Counted from the first letter of the stretch, positions 24,840-36,298 are shown. The stretch: DNA of 64,000 nt from Copromyces sp. CBS 386.78 (GCA_030685235.1 MU839158.1:124001-188000); one strand, 5' to 3'. Notes: generated from the sequence alone by a model not told the origin. Numbers and translations are program-made.

Positions 24840-26789
24840 CTAATTCAACAAAACCAAAGCATCCTTAATCTCCAAAGTAACCTTCCCGTCTTCACTCTCC
24901 ACATACCTCACGCTGCTCAGATCCCTCACCACCCAATCCGGTCCCGCCTCCATCACCTGCTCAACCGTGTGACTGGTGACAAGGCCAATGACCTTGCAAC
25001 CCGCAGCTTTGCCGGCGCGGATACCCGCGGGTGCGTCTTCCAGGACTAGGACCTCGGCGTTTGGGTTGGAGAGCCCGAGACGCTCACGGCCGAGGAGGTA
25101 GCAGGCGGGATCGGGCTTGCCGTTTGCGACGGATTCGGCGGAGATGAGGTGACTCGGATGGGGGAGGGAGAGGACGTCTAGCCACTGTTGGGGGCGTTAG
25201 CTCAGGTTGTATTGGGGGTTGGAGAGGTGGGAGTGGTGGTGGGGTATTGATAGGGAGTGGGAAAGGGTTGAGAGAGGTCGAGAGGGTCAATGTAGGGGAT
25301 AGGAGTGAACGGTGGGAAAGGAACAGATGATAGATGAAGGTGAGAATAGCTCAAGACAAGGTGAGTGGTTGTAGAAGGGCGGGTAAAGGGGATGACACAA
25401 TAGACAGAATTGTGAAGCTTGAGGACAATGACCATAAGGGAGGGGTAAGTAGGTCTATAGTACGAGAAGATGTAAGAGAAGAATGTAGGAGAGTGATGGG
25501 ATGGATGCGTGGAGAATATCAAGCGTAAACCATCAAGCGTAGTGCGCAGAAGAGGCCGCGGAAAACTGCATTTGGACGAGTGTATAGACGAGTGCGTGTG
25601 TAGAAGAGTGTGCGAAGAGATGTTCAGGTGGCAAGTGCAATGGCCAGATGCGGGAGAGCAACAGGGCCTCTAACAAAATGAACATTTGTAGAAGTGCAGA
25701 AAGTTAAGTGAAAGAACTGGACAGAGTAATAGGGGATTATAGAAAACAAAGAGCACGAGTGAAGTGATGAATGACTCGCAGGAACGGTATCAAGATGGAT
25801 GTCAAATGAGAGGTTTCTGTAGAGTGAAATGTGCAAGGGGGGCGGGAATGTAAGAGTGAAGAAGACGGCAAAAAAGGGGTTGAAATATGCCAGATAAGTT
25901 CCATAGAAGAGAAGTGAATCAAATATGACAAAAGCAAACTCACTTACCCCAGAAACAAGCGGCATGCTACCGGAAGTAACAATGGCCCACGGCTTCTTGC
26001 GGTCGATCAACTCCTGGAGAAGGGTGCGGGCACCGGGAATCTCAACCGCGTCATCGCCATAGTTCTTGGGGAGAAGACCTTCCATGTAGTGGACGTCTGG
26101 TGTGGTTCAGTATGGTTAGTTCAGTGTGTTGCTTGCCTGCTTACCTCGTTTTGGTTACAAAAGACAGGTCATGGCCTCCGGTCCGAACTTGACTTACACT
26201 CCATGGTTGCCTTCTCCGGGGCAAGCTCTTTGAGGATATCAATGGATCTTCTGCCATGGGAGGTCCTGGATTATAGGAGTAGCACTGGTCAGTTGACGAG
26301 CTTTGGTAATTATTGAGTGTCCAAGAGCTATGGTAGTGGTGGACGTGTTGACTTACTGGAGGATGACCTCGGGCGAAACCCCGATCTCGTTACCGATGCT
26401 GTTAACGTCAATCATCTGTTAGCAAGTGTCAAAAACACGACGTATGTAACAGGTTTCAGGCAGAATTGGTTATAGTTATAGTATCTGCATGATAACGGTA
26501 GCCTTGTCTTCCCTTCTCGGGTGGCTTGGCCTGTGCCCTGCCATCTGCATCTTCCAAGGCCACCGAGACACTCGAGTATATATCCACGTTGAGCCCGTAA
26601 ATAGGAACATGATAGTTCACATCATGATCGAAATAAAGGCAATTAGACTTACGCCTCCCAGTGTTTCTCAACAGCAGCGGTAGAGTCAATGATGGTGCCA
26701 TCCATATCGAATAGGAGGCCATCGAATGTGACCTGAACGGGCGGCGCGGAGAAGTCCGCGCCCGTTGTATCTATAACTGTACTTCCCAT
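24840..26789 (-). CDS. HAD-family phosphatase (glycerol-3-phosphatase / 2-deoxyglucose-6-phosphatase type)
   Basis: This predicted 246-aa cytosolic HAD hydrolase removes phosphate from small phosphorylated polyols or sugars. Exons are 26789..26653, 26398..26357, 26265..26198, 26096..25948 and 25184..24840; all introns have GTAAGT donors and reading phase is kept throughout. Motif I is DMDGT (residues 28-32, nucleophile D28), motif II is VTSG (T123/S124), motif III is K155 in GKPDP, and motif IV is LEDAPAG (E181/D182). TSHGRRSID follows the cap helix. Length and motifs match yeast Gpp1/Dog1 proteins; substrate cannot be told from sequence. Intron 4 (25185..25947, 763 bp) is very long for this group. 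The gene is divergent from the TIR-domain gene, about 1 kb apart. A glycerol phosphatase would act downstream of the HOG kinase at the left edge, but no link is shown. Confidence 0.9.
25185..25947 (-). other. 763-bp pyrimidine-rich intron 4 of the HAD phosphatase gene
   Basis: Bounded by a GTAAGTG donor (25947) and a CAACAG acceptor (25185) with a CTAAC branch motif near the 3' end. Splicing joins ...PLVSG to WLDVLSLP in frame. The transcribed strand is rich in C and T over most of its length. No coding frame or repeat with known identity was seen in it. Confidence 0.75.
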
Positions 26790-27721
26790 TGTGCCTGCAA
26801 TATGTTCGAATATTAAACATCAGCAATAGATTCAGCACGACTCTCTCGTTTCGCACCGCGGATACAGCATGTATAACTCAAGTTGGAAGCATCAAGCCGA
26901 ACTTGGCCCATTGGTCATGACATGTTGGAAAGTACCTTGCAGTTGCTGCTCCCACGGCTTGGTGATGAATCGAGCTATGCAAATGATCCAAAGTGATTCA
27001 AAGATGAACGATGCAGTCAGCTGCGGTGATCGAATCAGTTGATGCGGGCCCGGGTCCTGAAGAGTCACAGGAGACGTCGTGGATGATCGGGCGGACGGCA
27101 TCGGCAGCCCAAGTACGTTCGGCTAGAACCCTAACCCTTTCTTTCGCACCGCATCGGCAGTTGTTATCCCGAGGCCGCTTTTGCGGGGGACCCCAGACAT
27201 GGGGAGGGCTTGGCTTGGTCCCCGGTGATAAACCCACCCGTAAACACCATCCCTTCTTTCATCAGATCAGTCAGCCCTCAGGCAGCTAACGCCAATTATC
27301 TCCAAGGCTGGACTTGAAAGCAAGGAAGAGTGGCGGTTGAATATTGCCAATATGCCTCTTACCGTTTTTCTGGGGCGATGGTCGCCACGTATTTGGCATA
27401 GGCGCTTGGTACCCAATTGAGCCCGTTGCCCTGCCTCGCTAGGTGGAAGGCTCTGAGGCTGAGCACCATTATGGTGTGGCACATCTCAGACAAAATGGAC
27501 GGTCAGAAGCCGCTTACAACCAAAAGGATTATTATGCCTTGGAGCCTTGTTCATCGGGCAGACTTTCGGGGGTTTGCCTTGGACAATATCTACACCCATG
27601 AACAGCTGAAAAAGACACCCCGTTGTCGTCCCCTTCATCCTTCTTTTTGACTTCTGATTGATCTCACGCTGAGTTACGTTTTGGATACCCTAGCTGCTTT
27701 TAGTTGCTTTGTCCGATCATA
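26790..27721. other. Shared promoter region between divergent HAD and TIR-domain genes
   Basis: About 0.93 kb separates the HAD start codon from the leader of the TIR-domain gene. No gene is seen in it; both promoters should lie here. Confidence 0.5.
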
Positions 27722-27782
27722 GTAAGTGGAAGTTGCACTGAAAGTTGTATCCATGGCATTGCTGACATCTCCCCGCTTTCAG
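27722..27782 (+). other. 5'-UTR intron of the TIR-domain gene
   Basis: Consensus GTAAGT donor, GCTGAC branch motif and TTTCAG acceptor, ending five bases before the chosen ATG at 27788. The frame is open through this intron, so an unspliced reading would add 28 residues from 27704; the good splice signals argue against that. Confidence 0.7.
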
Positions 27783-27787
27783 CAATC

Positions 27788-30653
27788 ATGTCTACGGACA
27801 AGCTTAATAATGCGGGCCACGATGCTCAACACCTTGATGTTTCGCGCGCGGTGCTCACCCACATTATCACCGGGACTATCGCTGCCACAAAGGTGTCTGG
27901 AGGTATTGCGGAACACGCACGATCGATCATCTCAAACACCGGACTCACCATCCAGCCAAAGAGGGACACTTTCACGATAAGGGAATGGCTCGATAATGTG
28001 GTTCTTCAAACCAAAGACAACTCTCCCGAGTCGCAAGCGTCATGGCAACTGGTACATGTTGCACTCGGCGTCGCAGTGCTGCGTCACAAGGCCCGACAGA
28101 ACCAGCCTGTCGATGGCGCCGACCTAGAGCTTGTCTGGGGACTTGTCAGAGACGCAGTTACCGACCCGGTCCTCGCGCTACTTCTACCGGGCGCGTCCCG
28201 TAGTGCACAAGGCTTCCTCAGCGTCCCTCTATGCAGTCTCATCAAAGACAATAGGATCGATGAGCTCTGGCGGCTGCACGTCTGGCTGCCTGATGGTCAC
28301 AGAGGAAACCCCGACTTCGCTCTTCATTCACACCAGCCTTTTGCTCAAAGCTGGATTCTTGCGGGCGAAGGCCGCGATCACCAATATGCTGTTACAGACC
28401 CGGAAGCCAAAGGTGCGCTGGGCACGCCATATGCCCAATACAGGATCGCCTGGAGCGGCACGGGGAAAAGCCACGGGACAGCCTATGTGCCACATCAGTC
28501 CTACTCCATCGTCGAGAATACAGGCAAGATTGTTCACATCAAGCAAGTCGAGACTGCTCTTCATACTCGCGATATGAGTTACACTGTCGGAGCCGGTGTA
28601 GTCCACAGGACAGAGGTGCCTGCAGAAACCTTGCACGCGACTTTCTTCTACTTCGATTCCAGTCGAGGATTCATACAAGATGCGCCAGTGCTTGGGCCTC
28701 CGGAAGGAGAATCATGCAAACAATATCGGGACGTTGGCAGCCAGCCACCTTCGTCGCTCGCCAACATGGTGGAGGCAGGCCGCTCCTTTGAGCGGCTGAT
28801 GGAAGAAGGGCAACGATACCACCGCAGCACCAACCTGGAGATGGCGCTGCGTAACTACAACAGCGCGCTTGCTCTCTGCGGATCAGGGGTTGCTTTCAGT
28901 GCGATCCCGAACGGTGACCGTTACAAGCAGCTCGTTCTCGTCAAGCTCGGTGGTATATACAGACGGTTTGGCAAGTATGAGCAAGCGAAAGACATGCTCG
29001 AGCAAGCCATGGCTATGACAGCCTCGAGTGAGTTGCGGATGGAAGCCTCTGGCGAACTCGGTGTGTGCTATCGGCACATGGATTTGCTGGATGATGCAAA
29101 GCGTGCTTTGCAAGTTCAGTACGAAACGGCAAAGGAATCACAGACGGAGCGGCACGCGTGCCGGTCAATTGGAAACCTTGGCATGGTCAACTACCAACTG
29201 TCCCAGCAGCGTCAGGACGAGTCGTTGCTGGAACTAGCGACAAATCAGCTACTTGAACGCGTTGAACGATCTCGTCACCTCAAGGATACAATAGACTCGC
29301 AAGACCTGGATGCCACCACCAGAGAGCATTGGTTGAAGGATGCAATAACTTGGGAAACCATCGGTCTTTCCCGTTTGTCTCTATGCTATGCAGCACAAGG
29401 GAATACGAAGAAGGCGGTCCAATCTGCATTCGAAGCCTTAACACTGGCTCGAACATTCGAGGACTTGATTGTGGTGGCCATGGGCCGTTTCTTTTACGGA
29501 CGAGCACTTCTACTCGACGGACAGCGGGATGCGGCCTTGCAACAATTCAACTCGCATGATGGATCCACGCCTGCCCTAGCTTTGTGCAGGGAGCCCTCTG
29601 ATGAACATCGCCAGTACCTGCGAGAACTCATCGATGCTGGCGCGGACATGAGCGTTACGGATGGCGACGGCTATAACGCACTCGACTACGCAACGTTTGC
29701 GAAAGATGCTGAGGCACAAGAAATCGTTCTTGAAGGTCTTCGCCGCGCCGGAGGCGTTGATGACCCTGACACGTTGAGATTTCTGCACAAGGAGTCCAAG
29801 CTCCGCAGGGGATACCGAGAGCTATTCCAAGAGCGGCTGCGACCTGTCCTCCTTGCTGGAGGTGGCGATCCGGACAGGTCTATATCGGAACTTCGACGTG
29901 TCTACGCAGAGTCATTAGCTGAAGACCCCGATAAGAGGGATTCGTTTGACGTCTTGAAGTTTGTGCCATATTCGGACTTTTTGGCCTTTGGCAGATTACC
30001 ACGGTCAAGCGACGGTTTGGCTCAGGAGTTCCAGGTCTCCAAGTCTCCTGGGAATAATGGTGACCCCAAAAGTTCGGCAGACTATCTGATATTCTTCTCT
30101 TACCGATGGATTAACAAGGACCCGGATGCAAACACACCCGATGACCGCAATCATACCCAATACCGACGAATGATTGCGGCTACGGAAGAGTTTTTGAAGA
30201 TGCACCCTCACGTAAATCGTGATAGGCTTGGTGTCTGGGTGGTATGTTGACTTGCACCCCCCTTTCTTGCTTTGTGTTCGATCCTAACATGCTCTTCTTC
30301 TTCTTCTTCAGGACTTTGTCTGCGTAGACCAAGACGAGCCTATGTCAGGAGTGTCTGCTCTGCCGATGATCATTGCTCAGTGTAATGCCGTTATCAGTCT
30401 AAGCGACGATCAGATAAACGAGCGAGCGTGGTGTTCTGTCGAACTGATGATGATTCAAACACTCAAGAGGTCGTACAAGGTCCATCTGTGGTATGAACAG
30501 GTGCTTGATGACAGGACTGATGGCATCCGGAACTGCATCTTGAGGGAAGGTCCAATGGATTTGGAGATCGTCATGGCAGACAAGCAGTTGACTTATGAGA
30601 CGGACCGGCCTAAGGTGCTATTCCTGGAAAGACAATCCAAATTTCTACATTAG
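27788..30653 (+). CDS. Cupin-like / TPR / ankyrin / TIR-like domain protein, candidate immune-type sensor-effector
   Basis: 931 aa; exons 27788..30241 and 30312..30653, with a 70-bp intron (GTATGT ... TTCAG) in phase 0. In order: an N-terminal helical region; a cupin-like segment about 160-300 with H180-x-H182 and later H273/H283; TPR-like helical pairs about 330-590; one ankyrin-like repeat about 605-655 (ELIDAGADMSVTDGDGYNAL); and a TIR-like domain from 765 to about 900. The TIR part opens with YLIFFSYRW (766-774), continues GVWVDFVCVDQD, and has the RAWCSVEL motif whose Glu (E862) sits where NAD-cleaving TIR domains carry their catalytic glutamate. No NB-ARC/NACHT ATPase, signal peptide or membrane segment was seen. 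TIR domains serve in immunity and regulated cell death in many organisms; that role here is inferred. The domain calls are by eye; the TIR one is the firmest. Confidence 0.82.
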
Positions 30654-31058
30654 AGGGTAATATAGTTCAATTGTATTTCTTGTTGATAGAGAGCAGGCGT
30701 AACCACAGGCAATTGCCTCTCTGTAATTTACATTTCACGTTTCATGAAACATAACTTGAACACACAATACAACTGTAACTTACAGGCACGCGTAAACCCC
30801 ACATCAAAAGCGGGGACTTCTGGATCTTGGTGGAGTCCAACACGGCGGACCCCTGCTTTATCAGAGTTTATCTAGGCGGTCAGCTGTGGCACAAACCGCT
30901 CCTCCACTATAATTTTTGACGGCCATCAATCAGTACAGCCGCCCATAGTAGCGACCGGTTTTGCTGCTTTAACCTTGCTGTCCCATACATCCATCCTCTT
31001 CTCTTCTCCTCCTGTCCATCCTTTTTGACACTAGCCCCAGGAGCATCATATCTTCAAC
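30654..31058. other. Intergenic region between the TIR-domain gene and nug1
   Basis: 405 bases holding the 3' UTR of the upstream gene and the promoter and leader of nug1; a CT-rich leader (about 30985-31030) precedes the nug1 ATG. No gene is seen. Confidence 0.5.
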
Positions 31059-32780
31059 ATGCCGTCGATAACAAAACCCAAAAGTCAGTCAACTCTTCAC
31101 GCTGTCAGCACTTGTTTCCAATCAATTCATTGACTAACTTTACGTCAAAAAAAAACAGAGCCGACATCGAAGCGCACCCCCACGCGCCTCAGGAACAAGA
31201 TCCAGAAGGCCTCGGCCGCGAAGCAGAGAAAGACGAGAAAGCTCGCCAAGAAGAACCCAGAATGGCGCTCCAAGCTCAAGAAGGACCCCGGTATCCCCAA
31301 CCTTTTCCCCTACAAGGAGAAGCTGTTGAACCAGATCGAGGAGGACCGCATCCGGAGAAAGGAGCAGGAGCAGAAGCGTCGTGAGATGGCCAAGGCGGCC
31401 AAGACCGGCCAGGACACCAAGACCGACGCCGACGGCGATGCCGAGCAGTTCGATGACGACCTAATGGACGAGGATGATGCTATGGAGGAGGACGGCAGCG
31501 ACGACGAGTCGGACCCTCTTGCTGCCCTGGTTGCCAGCGCCAGGAAAGCTGCCGAGCAGTACGACCGCGAGCTCCAGAGCGGCGACGAGATGGACGATGA
31601 CGATGAGTCCGACGACGAGTCCAATGGCGAAACCACACAGTCCGGCGTTATCGAGGTTCCCGGCGGCGCCTCCTCGCGCAAGGCCTTCGACAAGGTCTTC
31701 AAGCAGGTCGTCGAGCAGGCTGATGTCATCCTCTACGTCCTCGACGCCCGCGACCCCGAGGGCACCCGCTCGAGGGATGTTGAGCGTGCCGTCATGGCTG
31801 CCGCTCACGGTGGCAAGCGTCTCATCCTCATCCTAAACAAGGTCGATCTGATCCCTCCCGCGGTCCTCCGCGGCTGGCTCACCCACCTGCGCCGCTACTT
31901 CCCCACGTTGCCGCTGCGTGCCTCCAACCCTGCCCCCAACGCCCACACCTTCCAGCACCGCGACATCACCGTCCAGAGCACCAGTGCGGCTCTCTTCCGT
32001 GCGCTCAAGTCGTACGCCGTCTCGCGCAACCTCAAGCGCTCCATCCAGGTCGGCGTCATCGGCTACCCCAACGTGGGCAAGTCGTCCGTCATCAACGCGC
32101 TCCTCTCCCGCCTCAGCAACAGCCGCGGCCAGCACAACGCCTGCCCTGCCGGCGCCGAGGCCGGCGTCACCACCTCGATCCGCCAGGTGAAGATCGACAG
32201 CAAGCTTACCTTGCTCGACTCGCCCGGCATTGTCTTCCCTTCCACCGCCGGCAACTCGACCTTCACGCCCAAGAACCAGACCGAGGCGCACGCCCACCTG
32301 GTGCTCCTCAACGCCATCCCGCCCAAACAGATCGAGGACCCCGTCCCCGCCGTCACGCTGCTGCTCAAGCGTCTGTCGCAAAGCTCCGAGCTGATGAACA
32401 AGATGATGAAGGTGTACGACCTCCCTCCCCTCCTCCGCGACCCCAAGAACGGCGACCCCACCATGGACTTCCTCGTCCAGGTGGCCCGCAAGCGCGGCAG
32501 GCTGGGACGTGGCGGTATCCCCAACATCCAGGCTGCTGCCATGACCGTCGTGACCGACTGGCGCGATGGCCGTATCCAGGGCTGGAACGACGCTCCCGTT
32601 TTGGCCGTGGCTGGTACCGCCACTGCCACTGCTCCTGCTGTCAGCGGCAAGAGTGCTGGCGCTGAGGAGGTGCCAGCGGATCAGAAGGTGATTGTGACCG
32701 AGTGGGCCAAGGAGTTCAAGCTGGAGGGTCTGTGGGGAGATGAGGAGGAGACGGCGACTCCGGATGTTGAGATGCAGTAA
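31059..32780 (+). CDS. nug1: Nuclear/nucleolar GTPase Nug1 (nucleostemin/GNL3-like), 60S ribosome biogenesis
   Basis: This 548-aa GTPase acts in assembly and nuclear export of pre-60S particles. Exons are 31059..31083 and 31159..32780. The first exon is only 25 nt (MPSITKPK), and the 75-bp intron has a GTCAGT donor and an acceptor after a long A run. The basic N-terminus (LRNKIQKASAAKQRKTRKL...) is the Grn1-type RNA-binding segment, followed by a very acidic stretch (about residues 95-165). The G motifs are circularly permuted, as in the family: G4 NKVDLIP near 235, then G1 GYPNVGKSS near 310, then G3 DSPGI near 362. Length is close to yeast Nug1. It lies in tandem after the TIR-domain gene and converges on dis3. 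A 343-codon antisense frame over the same DNA is a composition artefact. Confidence 0.95.
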
Positions 32781-33343
32781 AGCGATTTTGATTCCCATTT
32801 TTGTTGTCTGTTGACAAGTTGTTGTTGAGCATTTCTTTTTTTTCGGTTGCGAGTCGGTGGTCAAATGTCGTAATGAGTATTTTGTTGTTCTTCTGTAATA
32901 TCACAGAAACGCAAAACAACGAACCCCGGAACTGGACACATCCTTGTGAAGAGGCGTTTTGGCGTCAAGGTGGGAAAGAACCAAAAGGATGACAGGCAGG
33001 CAGGCAGAATATATTAAGTCAAATATAGTCTGATTAAATACACAACCTTCTTTAAAAAACAAAGGCTTCTGGACGTGACTTGCTACGTATTCTACTTTGC
33101 TAAATATCTTCCTCCAAAGACCCATTTGGCCATCTGGGGTGTTACTGCTTGATCGACAAGTTCAGTAGCCTACCAGAGAGGAAAGAACCGTTGACACGAG
33201 TCGAGGTGTTAGGTTGATTTACAAGGTCCAACGAATTTGAAAATAGCCAAAAGTCCGTGTATTGCTCTACAAAAATTCCATCACGGGTATTCCCAAACTG
33301 TACCCTACCCTACCTACTCAAACCATTTTTTCTTTTTACCATC
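32781..33343. other. Intergenic region between convergent nug1 and dis3
   Basis: 563 bases expected to hold both 3' UTRs and poly(A) sites; T-rich after nug1. A short GGCA repeat (about 32994-33007) is present. No gene is seen. Confidence 0.5.
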
Positions 33344-36298
33344 CTAATAAGTACTAACAAGCTCCATCTTGACCCCCCTCTTCCCCGTCGTCTCATCCTT
33401 CTGATCCGTCACCCTCACCCTAACCTTCTGGAACAGCTCGACCTTGACCTCCCTGCTTCCCGACGTCGTAAGCGTGTAAGTCTCAGCATCGTACGTCGCC
33501 GCCGGCTCCGGCTCGGCCAAGTCGCGCAGACGAATCAAGCTCTCGATGCCGAACCTCGGCACCAACACGACAAATCCGTTGCTGAAGATCTTCATGACGA
33601 AGCCGTCCTCCTCCGTGGCCTTGCCGCGCAGGGCTTGGCCGACATAGTAAGCGATGGATGCGCGGCCGGCCAGCTGCGCGTTGCGGTGGCGCACGTTGAT
33701 GTTCTTGCACACGGCCTCGAGGCGGCCGCGCGAGCGGACGGCCGGGTGGACGGCCTCGTACTCGATCGCGGCGGCGAGCTGACGATGGGCCATCAGATCG
33801 GCGTAGCGGCGAATGGGGGAGGTGAAATGGGTGTAGATCTCGGACGCGAGACCGTAATGGCGGAACTCAGGGTAGGATTGAGTGCCGGAGCAGAAGTACT
33901 CGGCCGACATCATGCAGCGCGTGGCCATGATGCGGATGAGCGTGTTGAAGAAGGGCTCCTTGGGGTCCACGCAGAGGTCGAGGCTGTCGGCGAGGGCGCG
34001 CGATGACTCGACGGAAAGGTCGAGACCCTTCTTGACGCGCAACTGGTTGGCGAGCTCGTCGAAGTTAGTCTTGGGGGGCGCGGCGTGGCGACGGAGGATG
34101 GCGGTTTGCGGGAAGGCCTCGTAGATCTTGGCGGCCACGCTGGTGTTGGCGAGAAGCATAAACTCTTCGACGAGAGACATGGTGGGGAGGTGCTCCTTGG
34201 TCTTGACGTCGATGGGATCAGAGGTCTCGGACTCCGTATGGACCTTGATCTCGGGGGAGGAGAGACTGAGGGCACCGGCGTCCAACCTCTTCTGCTTCAG
34301 CTTCTTGGAAAGCTCAAGTAGTGTCCGGATGCTGTTGGTGAGCTCGTCTTGTTGCGAAGCGTCGTCGATACGGAGCTGTGCTTGTTCGTAGCTGAAGGCC
34401 TCGCGAGACTTGATGACCGACTTGGTAAACCTCGAGCCGACAATGTCGGCGTTGGAGTTCATCTCCCAAATGACAGAGAAAGCATAACGCTCAACGTAGG
34501 GCTTGAGCGAGCAAAGATCAGTACCCAAAAGCATGGGCAACATGTCAATACGCTTATCGACCAGGTAGACCGTTGTGCCACGAATGCTGGCTTCGGTATC
34601 CATGGCATTGTTGGGCTTCACGAAGTGGGACACATCAGCAATGTGCACACCAACCTCGAAGTTGCCGTTGGGAAGAGCGCGAGCGTGGAGCGCATCGTCA
34701 ATATCCTGACAACCGATCGGATCGATACTGCAGATAAGAAGGTCCCGGAGGTCCTGTCTGTCTCTCCATCCTGGGTCGTCCATACTTGCGGGCACCTTCC
34801 AATCGTGACCCTCCTTGGGGAGACAGTCAAGGACAGTCTTGGGGAAGGGCCTATACTGAACATCGTACTCAAGCAACAAAGCCTCGGTCTCAGCAGCCTT
34901 GGTCTCGAGCTCACCAAGAGACCGGACAAAGTGACCAGTCGGGTGGCGCGATGTCCTGTCCCAAGCATCGATCGTGACAAGAATCCTCTTTCCTCGGAGC
35001 TCGGCGACCTGCCTTGTACGCAGGCGAATCTTGGGAATCTTCTTGTCCATCGGGATAACAAAGACGCTGTCTTGTTTCCGACCTTGCCCGGATGAGCTGA
35101 CTGAAGACTGGTCGATATGGCCGACATAGTGACGCCAGTTCCGCTTGATTATGCCAACAACCTTTGCGGTTGGCAGAGCATGGCCTTCGGTGGTTTTGGC
35201 CAACGTCCGCTTCGCCTCTTCTTGTAGCGCCTTGCGCTCCTTTTCTGAGATCAGGTCAGATGCCTCTTCTGTGTCTGGGTTCTCGTTCTTGGTGACAGTC
35301 TCCTCCTCAATGACCTTGGTTGAGGGTTCCTTCCACTGGTCCTTTGGCAGAACCTCCACCACAACCAAGTCACCGTCAACGGCGCGGTTGATGTTTTCTC
35401 TGCCCAATATTAGTAGCGCCTTGGGGAACGCAGGGACTCTGATGGAGCCTTCCAGGTAGTTGTAAGGCGAGACGTTGAAGATGCCCTGGTGCAGCAAGCC
35501 CTTCTTGACGCCCGTGTTCATCTTGGACAGTGTATAGTATTCGGGGTAGAGGAACTGTCCGGGTTTCTTTTCGATAAGAGCATCGCGCTCCTCCAGTTCT
35601 GGGATCATGTCCAGAAGCTGCTCGCCATCCTTGAGCTGTCTGACATAGTCGGCCAGAGGGTAGGCCGGGATGTCGTCCTCCTTGGCCTTCCGCAGGTTGT
35701 CCCGATCGTTACTCAGCATAACCACGGCGGGTGCCTTCTTGGATGTCTTGGAAAGATGTTCGTTGTACCACTTGACGGCTTTGCGCACGGCGCGGTCGTT
35801 GCGATCGTTGACGGACTCGCCCTCTTCGCGGGTGACGTAGGTCTCGAGGCGGAACTCGTTGAAGAATACGTAGAATCGCTTGTCTTCGCTTTTGGTCAAG
35901 CTGATGAGTCGGTTGTACAGCGGCAGCGAGCGGGCGCGGACTTCCTCGAGAACGACCTGTAGGACGATGACATCGTAGAAGGCGGAGCTCTGCTCGAACA
36001 GGTCCATGGCACTGAGGAAGGCATTGGTGTCGGGGACGATGTAGTGGCCTTGTGTGAAAACGCTGGTGCCAGCAGGCTTCTCTGAGAGTACGAAGGGAAT
36101 CGGCCGGTTGGCGGCATCTCTGGGTGCGATCTTGAGGCAGGAATTGCAGAGCTTGGACGAGCAGGGGATATCTTGACGTAGGTAGACCTCGCGCACAATC
36201 TTCTGCACCTTGCCACTCTTCGTCGAGCGCACGTAGACCTTGCTCGAAATGTTCTGGGCGAACGGGTCGGACTCGAAGGATCTCTTTAAGCTCGCCAT
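33344..36298 (-). CDS. dis3: Exosome catalytic subunit Dis3/Rrp44 (3'-5' exoribonuclease with PIN endonuclease)
   Basis: This intronless 984-aa protein is the processive hydrolytic nuclease of the RNA exosome, degrading and trimming rRNA, mRNA and other RNAs. Order of parts: an N-terminal region with the cysteine cluster CSSKLCNSCLK; a PIN domain with VPDTNAFL (acidic residue near 88); cold-shock-type OB folds; an RNB domain with the catalytic signature DPIGCQDIDDAL near residues 523-535, keeping all aspartates; and a C-terminal S1 domain. Yeast Rrp44 is 1001 aa, so length fits. The start was placed at MASLKRSF because its context (ACCATGG) is strong and the family aligns from there. The frame stays open 48 codons upstream to another ATG in poor context (see findings). 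Confidence 0.95.
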   Translation of the reverse strand: MASLKRSFESDPFAQNISSKVYVRSTKSGKVQKIVREVYLRQDIPCSSKLCNSCLKIAPRDAANRPIPFVLSEKPAGTSVFTQGHYIVPDTNAFLSAMDLFEQSSAFYDVIVLQVVLEEVRARSLPLYNRLISLTKSEDKRFYVFFNEFRLETYVTREEGESVNDRNDRAVRKAVKWYNEHLSKTSKKAPAVVMLSNDRDNLRKAKEDDIPAYPLADYVRQLKDGEQLLDMIPELEERDALIEKKPGQFLYPEYYTLSKMNTGVKKGLLHQGIFNVSPYNYLEGSIRVPAFPKALLILGRENINRAVDGDLVVVEVLPKDQWKEPSTKVIEEETVTKNENPDTEEASDLISEKERKALQEEAKRTLAKTTEGHALPTAKVVGIIKRNWRHYVGHIDQSSVSSSGQGRKQDSVFVIPMDKKIPKIRLRTRQVAELRGKRILVTIDAWDRTSRHPTGHFVRSLGELETKAAETEALLLEYDVQYRPFPKTVLDCLPKEGHDWKVPASMDDPGWRDRQDLRDLLICSIDPIGCQDIDDALHARALPNGNFEVGVHIADVSHFVKPNNAMDTEASIRGTTVYLVDKRIDMLPMLLGTDLCSLKPYVERYAFSVIWEMNSNADIVGSRFTKSVIKSREAFSYEQAQLRIDDASQQDELTNSIRTLLELSKKLKQKRLDAGALSLSSPEIKVHTESETSDPIDVKTKEHLPTMSLVEEFMLLANTSVAAKIYEAFPQTAILRRHAAPPKTNFDELANQLRVKKGLDLSVESSRALADSLDLCVDPKEPFFNTLIRIMATRCMMSAEYFCSGTQSYPEFRHYGLASEIYTHFTSPIRRYADLMAHRQLAAAIEYEAVHPAVRSRGRLEAVCKNINVRHRNAQLAGRASIAYYVGQALRGKATEEDGFVMKIFSNGFVVLVPRFGIESLIRLRDLAEPEPAATYDAETYTLTTSGSREVKVELFQKVRVRVTDQKDETTGKRGVKMELVSTY

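Noticed and set aside
31833..32864. 343-codon minus-strand open frame over nug1
   Set aside because: Antisense shadow of the Nug1 coding frame caused by its GC-rich third positions; no domain, and nug1 motifs are unmistakable on the plus strand.
34349..35095. 248-codon plus-strand frame over dis3 (and 33257-34006)
   Set aside because: Antisense shadows of the RNB and S1 regions of Dis3.
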